Shown here: positions 29,244-39,095 of the stretch, piece after piece
How the letters are laid out: every line of letters begins with the position of its first letter
Position numbering within the stretch: the first letter of the stretch is position 1
From: Ignavibacteriales bacterium
Lineage (GTDB): Bacteria > Bacteroidota > Ignavibacteria > Ignavibacteriales > Melioribacteraceae
Reading direction: 5' to 3'
NCBI GenBank assembly: GCA_020635285.1
Contig: JACKAB010000010.1
Location: 1 to 64,000, forward strand
DNA: 64,000 bases
Notes under the pieces: generated by a model
Seen by the model: only the letters and a program-made list of their open reading frames with translations
What the model was told of the DNA's origin: nothing
Database searches by the model: none
Position numbers and translations under genes: made by a program

Positions 29244-29279
29244 TAAGGCTAAAGAAAAAATTATTTTACTTTAGCCTTA
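29244..29279 (-). terminator. rho-independent terminator, shared by convergent operons
   Basis: The arms TAAGGCTAAAG (29244-29254) and CTTTAGCCTTA (29269-29279) pair perfectly. On the minus strand it is followed by AATTTTTT, ending the OmpA operon; it also lies 100 bases beyond the barrel gene on the plus strand. Confidence 0.8.
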
Positions 29280-29299
29280 TCAATAATATTTAAGAAGAA

Positions 29300-30727
29300 T
29301 TATTTTATTCTAAGTTTCAAATCTATTCTTCTGTTCTGAGCTCTGCCTTCTTTTGTTTCATTATTTGCAATGGGTTTACTTTCTCCATATCCCATTGAAA
29401 AAATTCTTGATCTCTCAATATCCATATTGGCTAATAAATATTGCATAACTGCATCAGCTCTTCTTTGAGATAAATCTAAATTTGCTTTATCACCGCCAAA
29501 TGAATCTGTGTGTCCTTCAATCACAATTTTACTATCCGGAAATTCTTTAATTGCTTTTTGAAGTTTTGTTAATAATCCAAAATTTTCCGGTTTTATTTCT
29601 GATTTGCCAACGTCAAAACTTAATCCAACAAGACGAATAATAATATCATTCTCTTCTCTTAAAACTTGAGCTTCACCGCTTGGGAATAATTTTTCTACAG
29701 TTGCATATTTTTGTTTTATTAAATTTAGATTTTCAATTTTGCTTGCTAAGTCAGATTTTTCAGCACTAATTCCACTAAGCTCTTCTTTTAATATTTTAAT
29801 TTCTTCTTCAAGCGATGCAACATTCTGTCTAAGTTTTGAATTATCATTCAGCAACTCATTTACTTTGGCAGCAATATTATCAGCAACAGGACCAAGTCCA
29901 TTATCAAATTTTTGATCAACTTCAATTAGTCCGGCTATTTTACCTAACTCAGACTCGGAAGCAAGCATTAGGTTCTCTAAAGTTTCATCTTTATCATTAA
30001 AATTATTTATCGCTTTATCTAAATAAAATGCGTGGGAGATCTCATATTGAGCTTGTTGAGCTAAACTTCTTGGTAAATCAGTATCGTATCTATTATCGTT
30101 CAGTTCTCTTTCTGTATCTTTCACAAGTTTTTTTGCAAGAGCCAATGTTTTGGGTGCGTTATCGGCAATATCTTTATCTTCAGCATCTCTTATTTTATTT
30201 CTTGTTTCAACCAAGTATGCTATTTTGATTGCCTCAAGTTCTGCGGCTCTAAATAAATCTTCTGCTTCTTTGGCTTCATCGCGAGCATCATTAACATCTC
30301 CATCTTCCAAATCCTCGCCGGCTTCTTTTAATTTAGCGACTGCTTTTTGCCATAACTCAGGAACATTTAAATCAGATGAAACTTCAATTGCATCTGCTCT
30401 AGCACTTATTGCATCGGCAAAAGTAACTTTCCCAACTTCGGCTGTTTTTAAGGCCTTACTTAAAGAGGCATTAACTTCAGCAATTTGTTCTTTGATATCA
30501 TTTAGGCTTGCACCTTTATTGAAGTCATCCTCAGCGCCCTTAAAACTTGCAAGAGCATCTTTAAAAAATGATGGCGACATCAGATTTACATTTTCTTTTC
30601 TTGCCGCATCTAAACGAGCGGAAGCCTCCTTAAATAGACTTTCCCTAATATCTTCTTGTGCAAATGCTGCTGAACTAAATACTAACAAGTTCAGTATTAA
30701 AATTTGAATAATATGCTTTAGTTTCAT
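29300..30727 (-). CDS. OmpA-family protein with long helical N-terminal region
   Basis: This 475-residue protein has a signal peptide (about 1-23, ending AFA-QE). A long alanine- and lysine-rich helical domain covers about 30-250 and a coiled coil about 275-340. The OmpA peptidoglycan-binding domain lies at about 355-475, with the hallmark IEGHTDSFG, LSQRRADAVMQYL and NRRIDLKL. It anchors the outer membrane to peptidoglycan. It is the last gene of a likely operon with a CmpX-like channel (44 bases upstream), a small ORF and an ECF sigma factor, and so occupies the place of oprF in the Pseudomonas sigX locus. Confidence 0.88.
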   Translation of the reverse strand: MKLKHIIQILILNLLVFSSAAFAQEDIRESLFKEASARLDAARKENVNLMSPSFFKDALASFKGAEDDFNKGASLNDIKEQIAEVNASLSKALKTAEVGKVTFADAISARADAIEVSSDLNVPELWQKAVAKLKEAGEDLEDGDVNDARDEAKEAEDLFRAAELEAIKIAYLVETRNKIRDAEDKDIADNAPKTLALAKKLVKDTERELNDNRYDTDLPRSLAQQAQYEISHAFYLDKAINNFNDKDETLENLMLASESELGKIAGLIEVDQKFDNGLGPVADNIAAKVNELLNDNSKLRQNVASLEEEIKILKEELSGISAEKSDLASKIENLNLIKQKYATVEKLFPSGEAQVLREENDIIIRLVGLSFDVGKSEIKPENFGLLTKLQKAIKEFPDSKIVIEGHTDSFGGDKANLDLSQRRADAVMQYLLANMDIERSRIFSMGYGESKPIANNETKEGRAQNRRIDLKLRIK

Positions 30728-30771
30728 GCTCTCTCCTTTAGTGTTATAATATGTTTGAAATAATTTTTATT

Positions 30772-31592
30772 CTAGTTTATAACTGTTTCAATTAATTGAT
30801 TGTTCGGTATTGATATTTCTTTATTTTCATTAATTTTAATCTTTGTTAAGATTGTGCCTATCTCAATAATTTCTCCTTCTATATTACCAAATTTAACAAA
30901 TTCTCCATCCCTAATCGACTTATGAAGATAGACTCCGGCAATAATATTTTAAACACATCTTTTGCCCCCAAACCAAAAGAAATTGAAAATGCAATGCCTA
31001 AAGACCCTAATAAAATTAATAAAATATTTGTCAGAATTTCTGCTTCAATTTTCAGTTGGGTTAAAGCAATGATAAATGCAATAACCAGAATTAAGACGTT
31101 AAATATTGTGCCTAACAATTCTGCGTTTTCTAAGCCTAATCTTTTAGAACTTCCTCTAACAATTCCACCGGTTATTTTAGCGCCCCAAGCTCCAAGAAGT
31201 AGAATAAATAGAGCCACAAATAGATTCGGAAGATAGTTTATTACTTGATCAATTATGTTCACAAAAAATTTCAAGTTAAGTATATCCGAAATTGGAATAA
31301 GAAATAAGATGAGAACAGTCCAGAAAATAATTTTTGAGAACAGATAAGAGATGTTACTTGCGAAACCTGAGGAGACCAAAAAATTTTCTATTCCCGCCTT
31401 TGAAGAAATATTATTTACACCAATTAAATCAAATATTTTATTAGAAAGTTTCTGCATTATTTTAGCAACTAACCAGCCAATTAGAAGTAAAAATACTACA
31501 ATCAATAATTTTGGAATAAAATCAAGTACTTGGAATAGAATATTTTGGGCTGAAAAAATTATAATATCGAACCAATTTTCAAATTCTTTCAT
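30772..31592 (-). CDS. CmpX-like small mechanosensitive channel family protein (one frameshift)
   Basis: The N-terminal region carries several conserved TM-helix elements of the MscS-related CmpX type, such as LLIVVFLLLIGWLVAKIM near 28-45 and LFVALFILLLGAWGAKI near 122-138. Further helices and the pore-like LGIAFSISFGLGAKDV follow. The frame breaks near 30953, where an A is missing. The other frame continues IIAGVYLHKSIRDGEFVKFG and on to the stop at 30772, supplying the beta-domain of MscS proteins and a total of about 273 residues. It starts 17 bases after the small ORF and 44 bases before ompA. Confidence 0.8.
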
Positions 31593-31609
31593 TGTTTCGT
31601 TCTCCCTTT

Positions 31610-31816
31610 TTAAATTTTATCTTTTTCGGATTCATTCTTGGAATTGTTTTTTTCATATGATTCAAGAGGTTTAATTATTAGACTAAGAACTGATCCTAAC
31701 GCTTTTAAAAAACTTGTAAATGCTACATCGAATAATTTTTTATATTGTACGCTTCTTTTAATTTCGCTAAAAAGTTTTATGTTAAAATTATCTGATAATT
31801 TGGGTTTCTTGTCCAT
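31610..31816 (-). CDS. small protein between sigma factor and channel genes, unknown
   Basis: A 68-residue ORF whose start lies 2 bases after the sigma-factor stop, with GGAAG about 10 bases before the ATG. It has a charged N-terminus, one mainly hydrophobic stretch (LFDVAFTSFLKALGSVLSLI, about 29-48) and a very polar, lysine- and glutamate-rich tail. It could be a small membrane-associated or amphipathic regulator, perhaps the missing anti-sigma factor; no family is recognised. In Pseudomonas a small gene (crfX) sits next to cmpX, but I see no sequence basis for homology. Confidence 0.55.
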   Translation of the reverse strand: MDKKPKLSDNFNIKLFSEIKRSVQYKKLFDVAFTSFLKALGSVLSLIIKPLESYEKNNSKNESEKDKI

Positions 31817-31818
31817 AT

Positions 31819-32388
31819 CTATTCTTCCAAAAATATTTTAAGGAATTGATCTTTTGCTCTCTTTAATTTCATTTTTGTTGCGCCAATTGAAGAGGTGATT
31901 TTTTTACTAATCTGTTCTATTTGAAAATTTTTAAAGTATCTTAAAATAAAAACCTTTCTATACGCTTGAATCATTTTATGTAAAGTTGATCCAACCGCTC
32001 CCCAAAAGCTTTCTTCTTGTGACTTTGTAATGGTTGATCTATAAATTAATTCAATATCGGCTTCATCATCAGAAGTAACAAAAGATTTCCAAAATTTTCT
32101 TTTATTTGATAGCAACATTGTAAGGTTAACATTAAGAGTAATTTTTGTTAACCAAGTTTTAAATTCAGATTCAAAACGAAAGTTTTTTAGTGCAAAATAC
32201 GCACGAACAAACACTTCTTGTGCGGCATCTTCTGCATCCTCTGCATTCTTTAATTTATTATAACATATTTGGAATACATAATTTTTATATCTATCTACTA
32301 AAAGCTCAAAAGATTTTTGACTTTCTTTTGAATTCGAAAGAGTTAGTAGTATTAAATCATTATCTGTATTCCCATTAATGTGATCCAT
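31819..32388 (-). CDS. ECF-family sigma factor, SigX-like context
   Basis: This 189-residue sigma factor has region 2 at about 25-95 (EDAEDAAQEVFVRAYFALKNF, then FKTWLTKITLNV). Region 4 lies at about 130-185 and ends GATKMKLKRAKDQFLKIF. That end resembles the ATKM-x-x-KRA segment of Pseudomonas SigX as I recall it. Region 4 seems weak in its first helix. No zinc-finger anti-sigma factor is nearby. The following genes, 2, 17 and 44 bases apart, encode a small ORF, a CmpX-like channel and OmpA, so the group likely responds to membrane or osmotic stress. Confidence 0.88.
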   Translation of the reverse strand: MDHINGNTDNDLILLTLSNSKESQKSFELLVDRYKNYVFQICYNKLKNAEDAEDAAQEVFVRAYFALKNFRFESEFKTWLTKITLNVNLTMLLSNKRKFWKSFVTSDDEADIELIYRSTITKSQEESFWGAVGSTLHKMIQAYRKVFILRYFKNFQIEQISKKITSSIGATKMKLKRAKDQFLKIFLEE

Positions 32389-32579
32389 CTAAAAATTTAT
32401 CCTCATTCAATTAGACTAAGATTATCTTTTATAGTAACACTTATATTTGGCGATCAAATTCCCCAAAACGTTTCACTTAGGATGAAACTCACAGCTTATA
32501 TTAAAAGAGAAATGTGAAATTTATTATAAGGGAATTATATATTTAAAATGAATTGTGTGGTTTTTTTTAACTGTGGCAA

Positions 32580-32600
32580 AATCATAAACAATTTATGATT
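32580..32600 (-). terminator. hairpin after the MscS gene, weak terminator
   Basis: The arms AATCATAAA (32580-32588) and TTTATGATT (32592-32600) pair perfectly around CAA. On the minus strand a short TTTTG follows. It lies directly after the MscS stop at 32602. Confidence 0.5.
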
Positions 32601-32601
32601 C

Positions 32602-33502
32602 TCACTGACTTTCTTTTCCCTCAGTTAAATTACTATAAAATCTTTGTGTTGGATATGCAAAATCAATGTCTTTATGTTTTGCAAACTGGTCTAAAACCTC
32701 TTCCCATATTGCCTGATCTGTCGCTCGTCTTTTTCTTACGTTACAAATATATCTCATTGTTAACATAACTCCACTATCTTTTACAGAGGTGTAAACTATT
32801 GGGGTAAGTTTTGTATAAAAATTAAAAACTTTTTAGCGGCTTCTTTTATTTGTTTTTCAGCATCTTCTGATAAATGCACAGCGTGTTTATTTACAGCATC
32901 GGTTAAAATTTGTTTGGCCTTTTTCCAGTCACTTTCAAATGTAACTAGAACGGGTATTTCATTCCAAATATATTCAAATCCAGCAGTATAATTGGCCTGA
33001 GATGTTTTAAAAACTGTTCCGTTTGGAATATGAATTATACGACCGGTGCTTTGGTCTGCGTCAACCCAATTACCAATTTCAATAACAGAAAAAACTGAAA
33101 TAATCTTATATCAATTACATCGCCGATAATTTTATTAATTTCAATTCTATCGCCGACTTTAAATGGTTTTCTGATTAACAAAAATATCCAGCCGGCAAAA
33201 TTAACAAGTAAATCTTGAAGCGCTATTGCAAGTCCGGCAGAAAGCAATCCCAAATAAGTACCAAATGATTCAAAAGCACCAAACCATATTTTGGTTAATA
33301 AAATTATTACTAAAATTACAGTTGTATATTTTACAATTTTCTGCCACTGATATCTTGAAGTGAGATCATCAATTTTATCGAGAGCAATTTTTTTTAATAC
33401 TCTGTCAAAAACAAACCATATAATTATAACAACTATTGTATTAAGAATTTTTGATTGTGATTCTGGACTAAATCCCAAAAAATTTTGAATTACGTCTGTC
33501 AT
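32602..33502 (-). CDS. MscS-family mechanosensitive channel (frameshifted)
   Basis: The N-terminal frame (33035-33502) has membrane helices at about 18-36, 58-75 and the pore helix LGLLSAGLAIALQDLLVN. It then has the beta-domain start RKPFKVGDRIEINKIIGDV, the standard MscS signature. A break near 33095 leads to VIEIGNWVDADQSTGRIIHIPNG, and one near 32825 to KLTPIVYTSVKDSGV, ending in EGKESQ at 32602. The reconstructed length, about 300 residues, is that of a compact MscS. It releases solutes on hypo-osmotic shock. It lies 213 bases upstream of the SigX-like operon on the same strand. Confidence 0.85.
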
Positions 33503-33615
33503 AGTTTTGTATAATTGTTAGCTTTTGTAAAAGTAAATAATTTTAATGATATGTGGAAAGAGATTTAATTATAATTTTTGAAAGGGAAAATGTGACAAAA
33601 TCAAATTCTGATTTT

Positions 33616-33653
33616 AAAAAAAAGAGGCGCACAGAATTGTGCACCTCTTTTTT
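33616..33653 (-). terminator. rho-independent terminator of the PEGA lipoprotein gene
   Basis: An A-rich run, stem GAGGCGCAC, loop AGAATT and GTGCACCTC (one mismatch) followed by TTTTTT. The symmetry of A and T runs makes it able to act in both directions. Confidence 0.85.
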
Positions 33654-33673
33654 GAAAATATTAAATAATATTT

Positions 33674-34423
33674 TTAGAATACAACACTGTCTTTAGCTTT
33701 GTTGTAAATCCATGAAACTTCTACCCAAGAAGGATCTCCAGGACCTGTACCGCCGCCAAAATTAACTATTTTTAGTTTTGAATAATGAGAATCGGCATCA
33801 TACAAGAAAGCATAGTTAGTTTCTCTATCTCCCATAGCTGAAGCCCATGTTGAATTTTTAACACCTGAATCAACACCATCATTTAAATTAGTTGAAGAGC
33901 TAACTTTAAAGTAAGTTGCTCTTTTGGCACTATTATTTGCATTTGCACTTTGAACTAAATATGTGCTTCCATCACTACTTGAATAATAGTATATATCTAT
34001 ATCAGCCGAGCTTGAGCTTTGTGCTGCCCCACTTGAAAGAACTAAACCACTTGGTTGATCAGCAGTTGTTCCGGTAGTTTCCCAGATTCTAACAGGTGTT
34101 GAAAAAACTTGGTATTGCGGGGTTAATACAACATTAACTGTAGCATCTTGGCCATTTAATACATCAACAAACAAAGTTGTATCTGCGTAATTATCCAAAG
34201 TAAGAGTTACTTCATAAACTGCAACATCTTGATCTGCAAAAGTATGAGGAGTAACTTCTCCTGTTCCGGTTTTATTCAATGCAATGCTTGCGCCGGCTGG
34301 AGTTGATGTTACAACTAAATTACCTGTTTCAACTACTGGAACTGGATCAGTTGCAGTATCATCACATGATGTGAATGTTATACCTAAAATTGCAATAAAA
34401 ACTAAAATTAAAATCTTTTTCAT
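33674..34423 (-). CDS. PEGA-domain lipoprotein
   Basis: This 249-residue lipoprotein has a signal ending at Cys20 (FTSC). A PEGA domain lies at about 37-105, with the typical opening LVVTSTPAGASIALNKTGTG and the strand VYEVTLTLDNYADTTLFVDV. The remaining 140 residues are beta-rich and serine-rich and look like a secreted beta-sandwich; no further family is recognised. PEGA domains occur in surface-layer and binding proteins. A clear terminator follows; the next gene upstream on the strand is another lipoprotein 24 bases away. Confidence 0.8.
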   Translation of the reverse strand: MKKILILVFIAILGITFTSCDDTATDPVPVVETGNLVVTSTPAGASIALNKTGTGEVTPHTFADQDVAVYEVTLTLDNYADTTLFVDVLNGQDATVNVVLTPQYQVFSTPVRIWETTGTTADQPSGLVLSSGAAQSSSSADIDIYYYSSSDGSTYLVQSANANNSAKRATYFKVSSSTNLNDGVDSGVKNSTWASAMGDRETNYAFLYDADSHYSKLKIVNFGGGTGPGDPSWVEVSWIYNKAKDSVVF

Positions 34424-34447
34424 CTATTCTCCTTTATGTTTTCTAAA

Positions 34448-35051
34448 TTATTTTTTAACTAAATTAAAATTGTAACTCTTTTTATCAACTAAAGTTGTAA
34501 AAGTTCCTGAATAAGTTTTTCCATCCTCAGAAATTTTTCCACTATATTTACCTTTATAACGGCTATGTAATTGATCTTCCATAGTTAAGGTCTTTGTTTC
34601 TGGATTATATGTTCCTTTAACATCTTGTTTTAATGGATCTCTATAGTTTATTACTATTTTACCATCAATTTTGTTTGCTTCTTCTCCAGTAATTGTAAGT
34701 GTGGTTAATCTGCTATCTAATTTACCAACCCAAACGCCTGTAAATGCTTTGCTTGTTACAGCATCTTCAACTTTTTTTGCTGCGTCGCCTAAAACTGATT
34801 TTTGTTGAATCGACTAATTTGTCAGTAGTTTCTCCTACTTTTTCTGCTGCATCTTTCGCCATATCACCAGCCTTATCAACTGTTTCAGAAACAGCGTCGC
34901 CAGCTTTATTAGTAGTTTCTTCAACTTTTTTGGCAGCATCATCCATTGTTTCTTTTGCTTTATCGCAACCCACTAAATACAAAGATGCAATTAGCATTAG
35001 TGTAAATAAAAACAGCTTACTTCCTTTTTTATATACGCTGTTAGTTAACAT
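34448..35051 (-). CDS. YtxH-like helical lipoprotein with a C-terminal beta domain (one frameshift)
   Basis: A lipoprotein signal ends in LVGC near residue 29. It is followed by an apolipophorin-like amphipathic helical stretch of 11-residue type repeats rich in A, K, D, E and T (about 31-80), then a beta domain. The frame breaks near 34800 in an A-rich run; the second frame begins SVLGDAAKKVEDAVTSK and ends in NFNLVKK at 34448. Together they give about 200 residues. It probably sits on the inner side of an envelope membrane. The exact function is unknown. Confidence 0.68.
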
Positions 35052-35159
35052 TTGTAATCCTCCGTTTAATTAATAAAAACTTTTATTTTCATTTGCGTAA
35101 AATATAGTTTAAAAAAGAAAAAAATCATAAATAATTTAATCAAAAAATAATTAGATATA

Positions 35160-35909
35160 TTAGTCTTTAGATATTGTATCTTCGCTATATTTTTTTTTCT
35201 TTTTTGCTTAGTTTCTTTCACATTTGGCGGATTCCAGCCAACCACAGAACCGAATTTTATTTTTTGAAAAGTAGGGTGAGAGAGTTGTTCCTGGGAGCGT
35301 TCTAACATTGTCTTCGATTTGTATTGGACCCATTCCTGTTCCAGCGCCAATTGTACAATTATTTCCTATTTCAATTAAGCCATATCTAAATTTACCCGAA
35401 CCTTCATAAGCATGAACAGTTAAACGAGTAAAAGCCCCCATTAAAGTATTTTCTCCAATAGAAATTAACTCTGGTCTAAAATGATCAAGCCAAACAAGCT
35501 GCATAATTTCTGAGCCCTTACCTACCTGAACTCCCATCCATCTATACAACTTATTTTTAATTGCTGTTCCTTTTAGCAAAAAAGAGAGCGAAACTTGAAA
35601 AACCAAAAGCAATCTTCTTCTCAAGGGTAAATTTAGAATTCTCCAGTTAATCGAATCTTTTTCCTCTATTGAGCCCAAGCCAGAAAAAGTATAATGTCTT
35701 CTAATTGGAGTTAAAAATTTTTCTAAGTTTTCTTTTCCTTCTTTTGTTTTGGGATTTAATTCGTTTACATCGGTTCCTTTTCCCCCGGAAGTTTTGCTAA
35801 TGGTGATTATTCTATTTTTCTTATTGCCTAATTTTATTGATCGCTCAATAATCTCAATTGTTACAAGCTTTATTACTTCTTCAGGTGTTTTGTTTTTATA
35901 TTTTTTCAT
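35160..35909 (-). CDS. hexapeptide-repeat (LbH) acyltransferase (two frameshifts)
   Basis: The C-terminal half has left-handed beta-helix repeats: VGKGSEIMQLVWLDH, ISIGENTLMGAFTRLTVH, and IEIGNNCTIGAGTGMGPIQI. These place it among trimeric acyl- or acetyltransferases acting on sugars or similar acceptors. The first 110 residues are a less conserved helical region. The frame changes near 35255 in an A run, after which FGSVVGWNPPNVKETKQ is read, and again near 35190, giving a natural end KYSEDTISKD at 35160. The donor and acceptor are unknown. Confidence 0.72.
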
Positions 35910-35951
35910 AGATTTTTAAATGATTGTTTTACTAATATAAAATGAATAGCC

Positions 35952-36039
35952 GTCATTTCGAGGAGATTTTTTCCGAAGCAATCTTTATTTTTATGATAGA
36001 TTGCTTTACCTTGATTAAAAAATCAAGGTTCGCAATGAC
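35952..36039. repeat. REP-like palindromic repeat
   Basis: It runs from GTCATT to AATGAC as terminal inverted repeats. Inside are AGCAATCT (near 35977) pairing with AGATTGCT (near 35997), and CCTTGATT pairing with AATCAAGG. The GTCATT head is shared with elements at 10371 and 54504-54893. It fills the gap between two genes. Confidence 0.75.
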
Positions 36040-36061
36040 AACTTATAGTTTTGTAATACGG

Positions 36062-37786
36062 CTAGAAACCAACAGCAGCCGCTTTCCCTCTCCTCGGATC
36101 TGCAGCTCCATAAATATTCCCGGTTTCTTCATCAATCATTATTGATTGCGCTGAACCTAAAACTCTAAAGGATTCATTTCTATTTCCAAATTTATAACCC
36201 ATTTTTTCTAAATTTTCTTTGGCATCATTATTAATTGCAAACTCTTCTAAGTAAATAATGTCCGGCATCCATTGATGATGAATTCTTGGCGCATTAACAG
36301 CTTCTTGAATATTCATTTCAAAATCAATGCAGTTCAGTATTACTTGAAGTACAACTGTAATAATTGTTGATCCGCCCGGAGAGCCAGTAATGATAAAGGG
36401 TTTTCCATTTTTTAAGACTATTGTTGGCGTCATTGCGCTCAACATTCTTTTTTCCGGTTGAATTGAGTTTGCTTCTGCACCCAACAATCCAAATTGATTT
36501 GGTTCTCCTGGTTTTGCGCTAAAATCATCCATTTCGTTATTTAGTAAAAAACCAGCACCATCAACAACTATTTTAGAACCAAATCCGGAGTTAATTGTGG
36601 TAGTTACACTAACCGCATTTCCTTCTTTATCATAAACAGAATAGTGAGTTGTCTCGGTACTTTCTTTTACCTCAACCGGAATTTGTGTTGTAATTTCTTC
36701 AGATGGTTTTGCATAAGTTGTAAGTTTATCAAAAATAGATTTTGCATATTCTTTAGAAGTTAATTTTTGTTTCGGCACCGGATAAAAATCTTCATCACCC
36801 AAATGATAAGTTCTATCAGCATAAACATATTTCATCGTTTCAACAAGTCTGTTAATATATTGACTGCTTCCCCAATCTTCTTTTTCTATTGAAAAATTCT
36901 CTAAAACATTTAGCAACTCAACTAAAGCAATTCCACCAGAACTTGGCGGACCCATTGATATTATTGAATGATCTCGGTATGATCCAAAAACTGGTTCACG
37001 TTCAATGGGCTTGTAACTCTCCAGATCTTTATGAGTAATATATCCGTTCATTTTTTCTACTTGTGAAATAAACGAATCAGCAACTTCACCTTTGTAAAAT
37101 CCGTCTCTTCCATTGTATTTTATTTCTTCTAAAGTTTTTGCCAAATCAGTTTGAATAAATAAATCACCTTCGTTATATGGTTCTCCATTTTTAGAAAATA
37201 TTTTTAATGAGGAAGGATATTTTTCAAATTCTCTTAAATAATATTTATAAGATCGCGCATCAGATTCATCTAAACTAAAACCGTTTTTAGCCAAATCAAT
37301 TGCGGGCTGAATTACTTTTTCTAAACTAAGGGTTCCATATTTTTCAAGAGCATAAATCAATCCGGCAACACTTCCGGGAACACCGACAGAGGTAATTCCA
37401 TCCTGGCTTAACTCTGGTACATAATTTCCGGCGCTATCTAAATACATATCTTTATGAGCAGCAATCGGCGCTTTTTCTCTATAATCTATTGAAGTATTGG
37501 TTCCATCTTTAAGATGTAAAACCATAAATCCACCGCCGCCCAAATTACCTGCATAAGGATAAGTTACCGCAAGCGCAAAGCCAACAGCCACAGAAGCATC
37601 GACAGAATTGCCGCCTTGCTGTAAAATTTTCGAACCAACTTCAGAAGCAATTGGGCAAGCAGAAACTACCATTCCATTTTTGGCTTTTACGGGTCGAGCA
37701 TTTTGAGAAAAAAATACTATTTGAAACTACCAAGGCGCATAAAGTAATAAAAGCAATAAATTGAAATGGAGTATTATTATTTTTCA
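36062..37786 (-). CDS. ggt: gamma-glutamyltransferase (one frameshift near start)
   Basis: GGT cleaves the gamma-glutamyl bond of glutathione in the periplasm and self-processes at a threonine. The frame holds GNSVDASVAVGFALAVTYP, the LGGGGFMV loop, the autocatalytic site in ESTETTHYSVYDKEGNAV and the oxyanion loop MGPPSSGGIALVELLN. The intact part starts at 37672. A missing base near 37710 hides the N-terminus, MKNNNTPFQF with a signal-like hydrophobic stretch, whose ATG is at 37786. With it the protein has about 574 residues, normal for exported GGTs. Confidence 0.9.
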
Positions 37787-37875
37787 TTATTTTTTTATTT
37801 AGTGATTTGAATTATGTTGAATATATTAACATAAGAAATTTTTTTTAATTACGCAGAAAACTTAAAGGAGTTTTT

Positions 37876-38877
37876 ATGGCTTTTAATTTAAGAAACAGAA
37901 ATTTTTTAAAGTTGCTTGATTTTACTCAAGAAGAAATTAAATTTTTATTGGATTTATCCAAAAACTTAAAAGATGCAAAATATGGAGGATATGAAAAACC
38001 CACTTTAACCGGCAAAAACATTGCACTAATTTTTGAAAAAAGTTCAACAAGAACAAGATGCGCATTTGAAACAGCTGCATTTGATCAAGGCGCAAATGTA
38101 ACTTATCTTGGACCAAGCGGTTCGCAAATTGGTAATAAAGAATCAATGAAAGATACAGCGCGAGTTCTTGGAAGAATGTATGACGGAATTGAGTATCGCG
38201 GATTTGGTCAAACTATAGTTGAGGAATTAGGCAAGTATGCAGGTGTTCCCGTATGGAATGGTTTGACTGATGAATTTCATCCAACACAAATTCTAGCAGA
38301 TTTTATGACAATGTTAGAACATAGCGATAAACCACTTTCCCAAATTTCATTTTGCTATTTAGGTGATGCAAGAAATAATATGGGAAATTCACTTCTCGTT
38401 GGCGGCGCAATTATGGGTATGGATGTTAGACTTTGTGCACCAAAGGAAATTTTACCTAAAAAAGAATTGGTGGATCAGTGCAAAGCAATTGCTAAAAAAT
38501 CCGGAGCTAAAATAACTTTAACTAGTGATTTAAAAGTTGGAGTTAAAGGGGTTGATTTTCTTTACACGGATGTTTGGGTTTCAATGGGTGAACCCGCGGA
38601 AGTTTGGGAAGAACGAATCAAACTTCTAAAACCTTATCAAATAAATATGAAGACTGTTAAGTTGACAGGAAATCCTAAAGTTAAGTTTATGCATTGCTTA
38701 CCTGCATTCCACAATAGAGAAACAAAGGTTGGTGAAGAAATTTTTCAAAAATTTGGTTTAGATGGAATGGAAGTAACTGAAGAGGTTTTTGAATCAGAAC
38801 ACTCAATAGTTTTTGATGAAGCCGAAAATAGAGTACATACAATTAAAGCAATAATGGTTGCAACATTAGGTTCATAG
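37876..38877 (+). CDS. argF: ornithine carbamoyltransferase
   Basis: This enzyme makes citrulline from ornithine and carbamoyl phosphate in arginine synthesis. The carbamoyl-phosphate motif SSTRTRCAFE, the FHPTQ loop, the ornithine loop DVWVSMGEP and HCLPAFHNRETKVG are all present in order, and the length of 333 is standard. A perfect AAAGGAG lies 8 bases before the ATG, and a terminator follows. No other arginine genes are adjacent. Confidence 0.96.
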   Translation: MAFNLRNRNFLKLLDFTQEEIKFLLDLSKNLKDAKYGGYEKPTLTGKNIALIFEKSSTRTRCAFETAAFDQGANVTYLGPSGSQIGNKESMKDTARVLGRMYDGIEYRGFGQTIVEELGKYAGVPVWNGLTDEFHPTQILADFMTMLEHSDKPLSQISFCYLGDARNNMGNSLLVGGAIMGMDVRLCAPKEILPKKELVDQCKAIAKKSGAKITLTSDLKVGVKGVDFLYTDVWVSMGEPAEVWEERIKLLKPYQINMKTVKLTGNPKVKFMHCLPAFHNRETKVGEEIFQKFGLDGMEVTEEVFESEHSIVFDEAENRVHTIKAIMVATLGS

Positions 38878-38901
38878 AAAATTTCTCTACATTAAATTTA
38901 T

Positions 38902-38940
38902 AACCTTTATGAGATTAATTTTTCATAAAGGTTTTTCTTT
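38902..38940 (+). terminator. rho-independent terminator of argF
   Basis: Arms AACCTTTATGA (38902-38912) and TCATAAAGGTT (38923-38933) pair perfectly and are followed by TTTCTTT. Confidence 0.85.
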
Positions 38941-39095
38941 TTACAACTAAGTTAAATTACTTCACTGCCTAAAATAATTCTTTGTCATTAAAAATATTTT
39001 TGTATTTTGCAAATTATTCAATCCGAATCTGTAATTCCTGTTGAATTTTTCTCTTCCTGTATAATTCATATTACTAACTAAAATAGGGGTACTAA

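Noticed and set aside
30150..30707. 185-residue ORF on the plus strand opposite ompA
   Set aside because: It is rich in Ala, Ser and Leu because it is the reverse of the Ala/Lys/Asp-rich helical part of the OmpA protein; no ribosome site or family features.
32451..32474. ECF-type promoter before the SigX-like gene (AAC-N17-CG on the minus strand)
   Set aside because: Only a five-base match in total; the -10 part differs from the candidate before the first sigma factor, so I do not call it.
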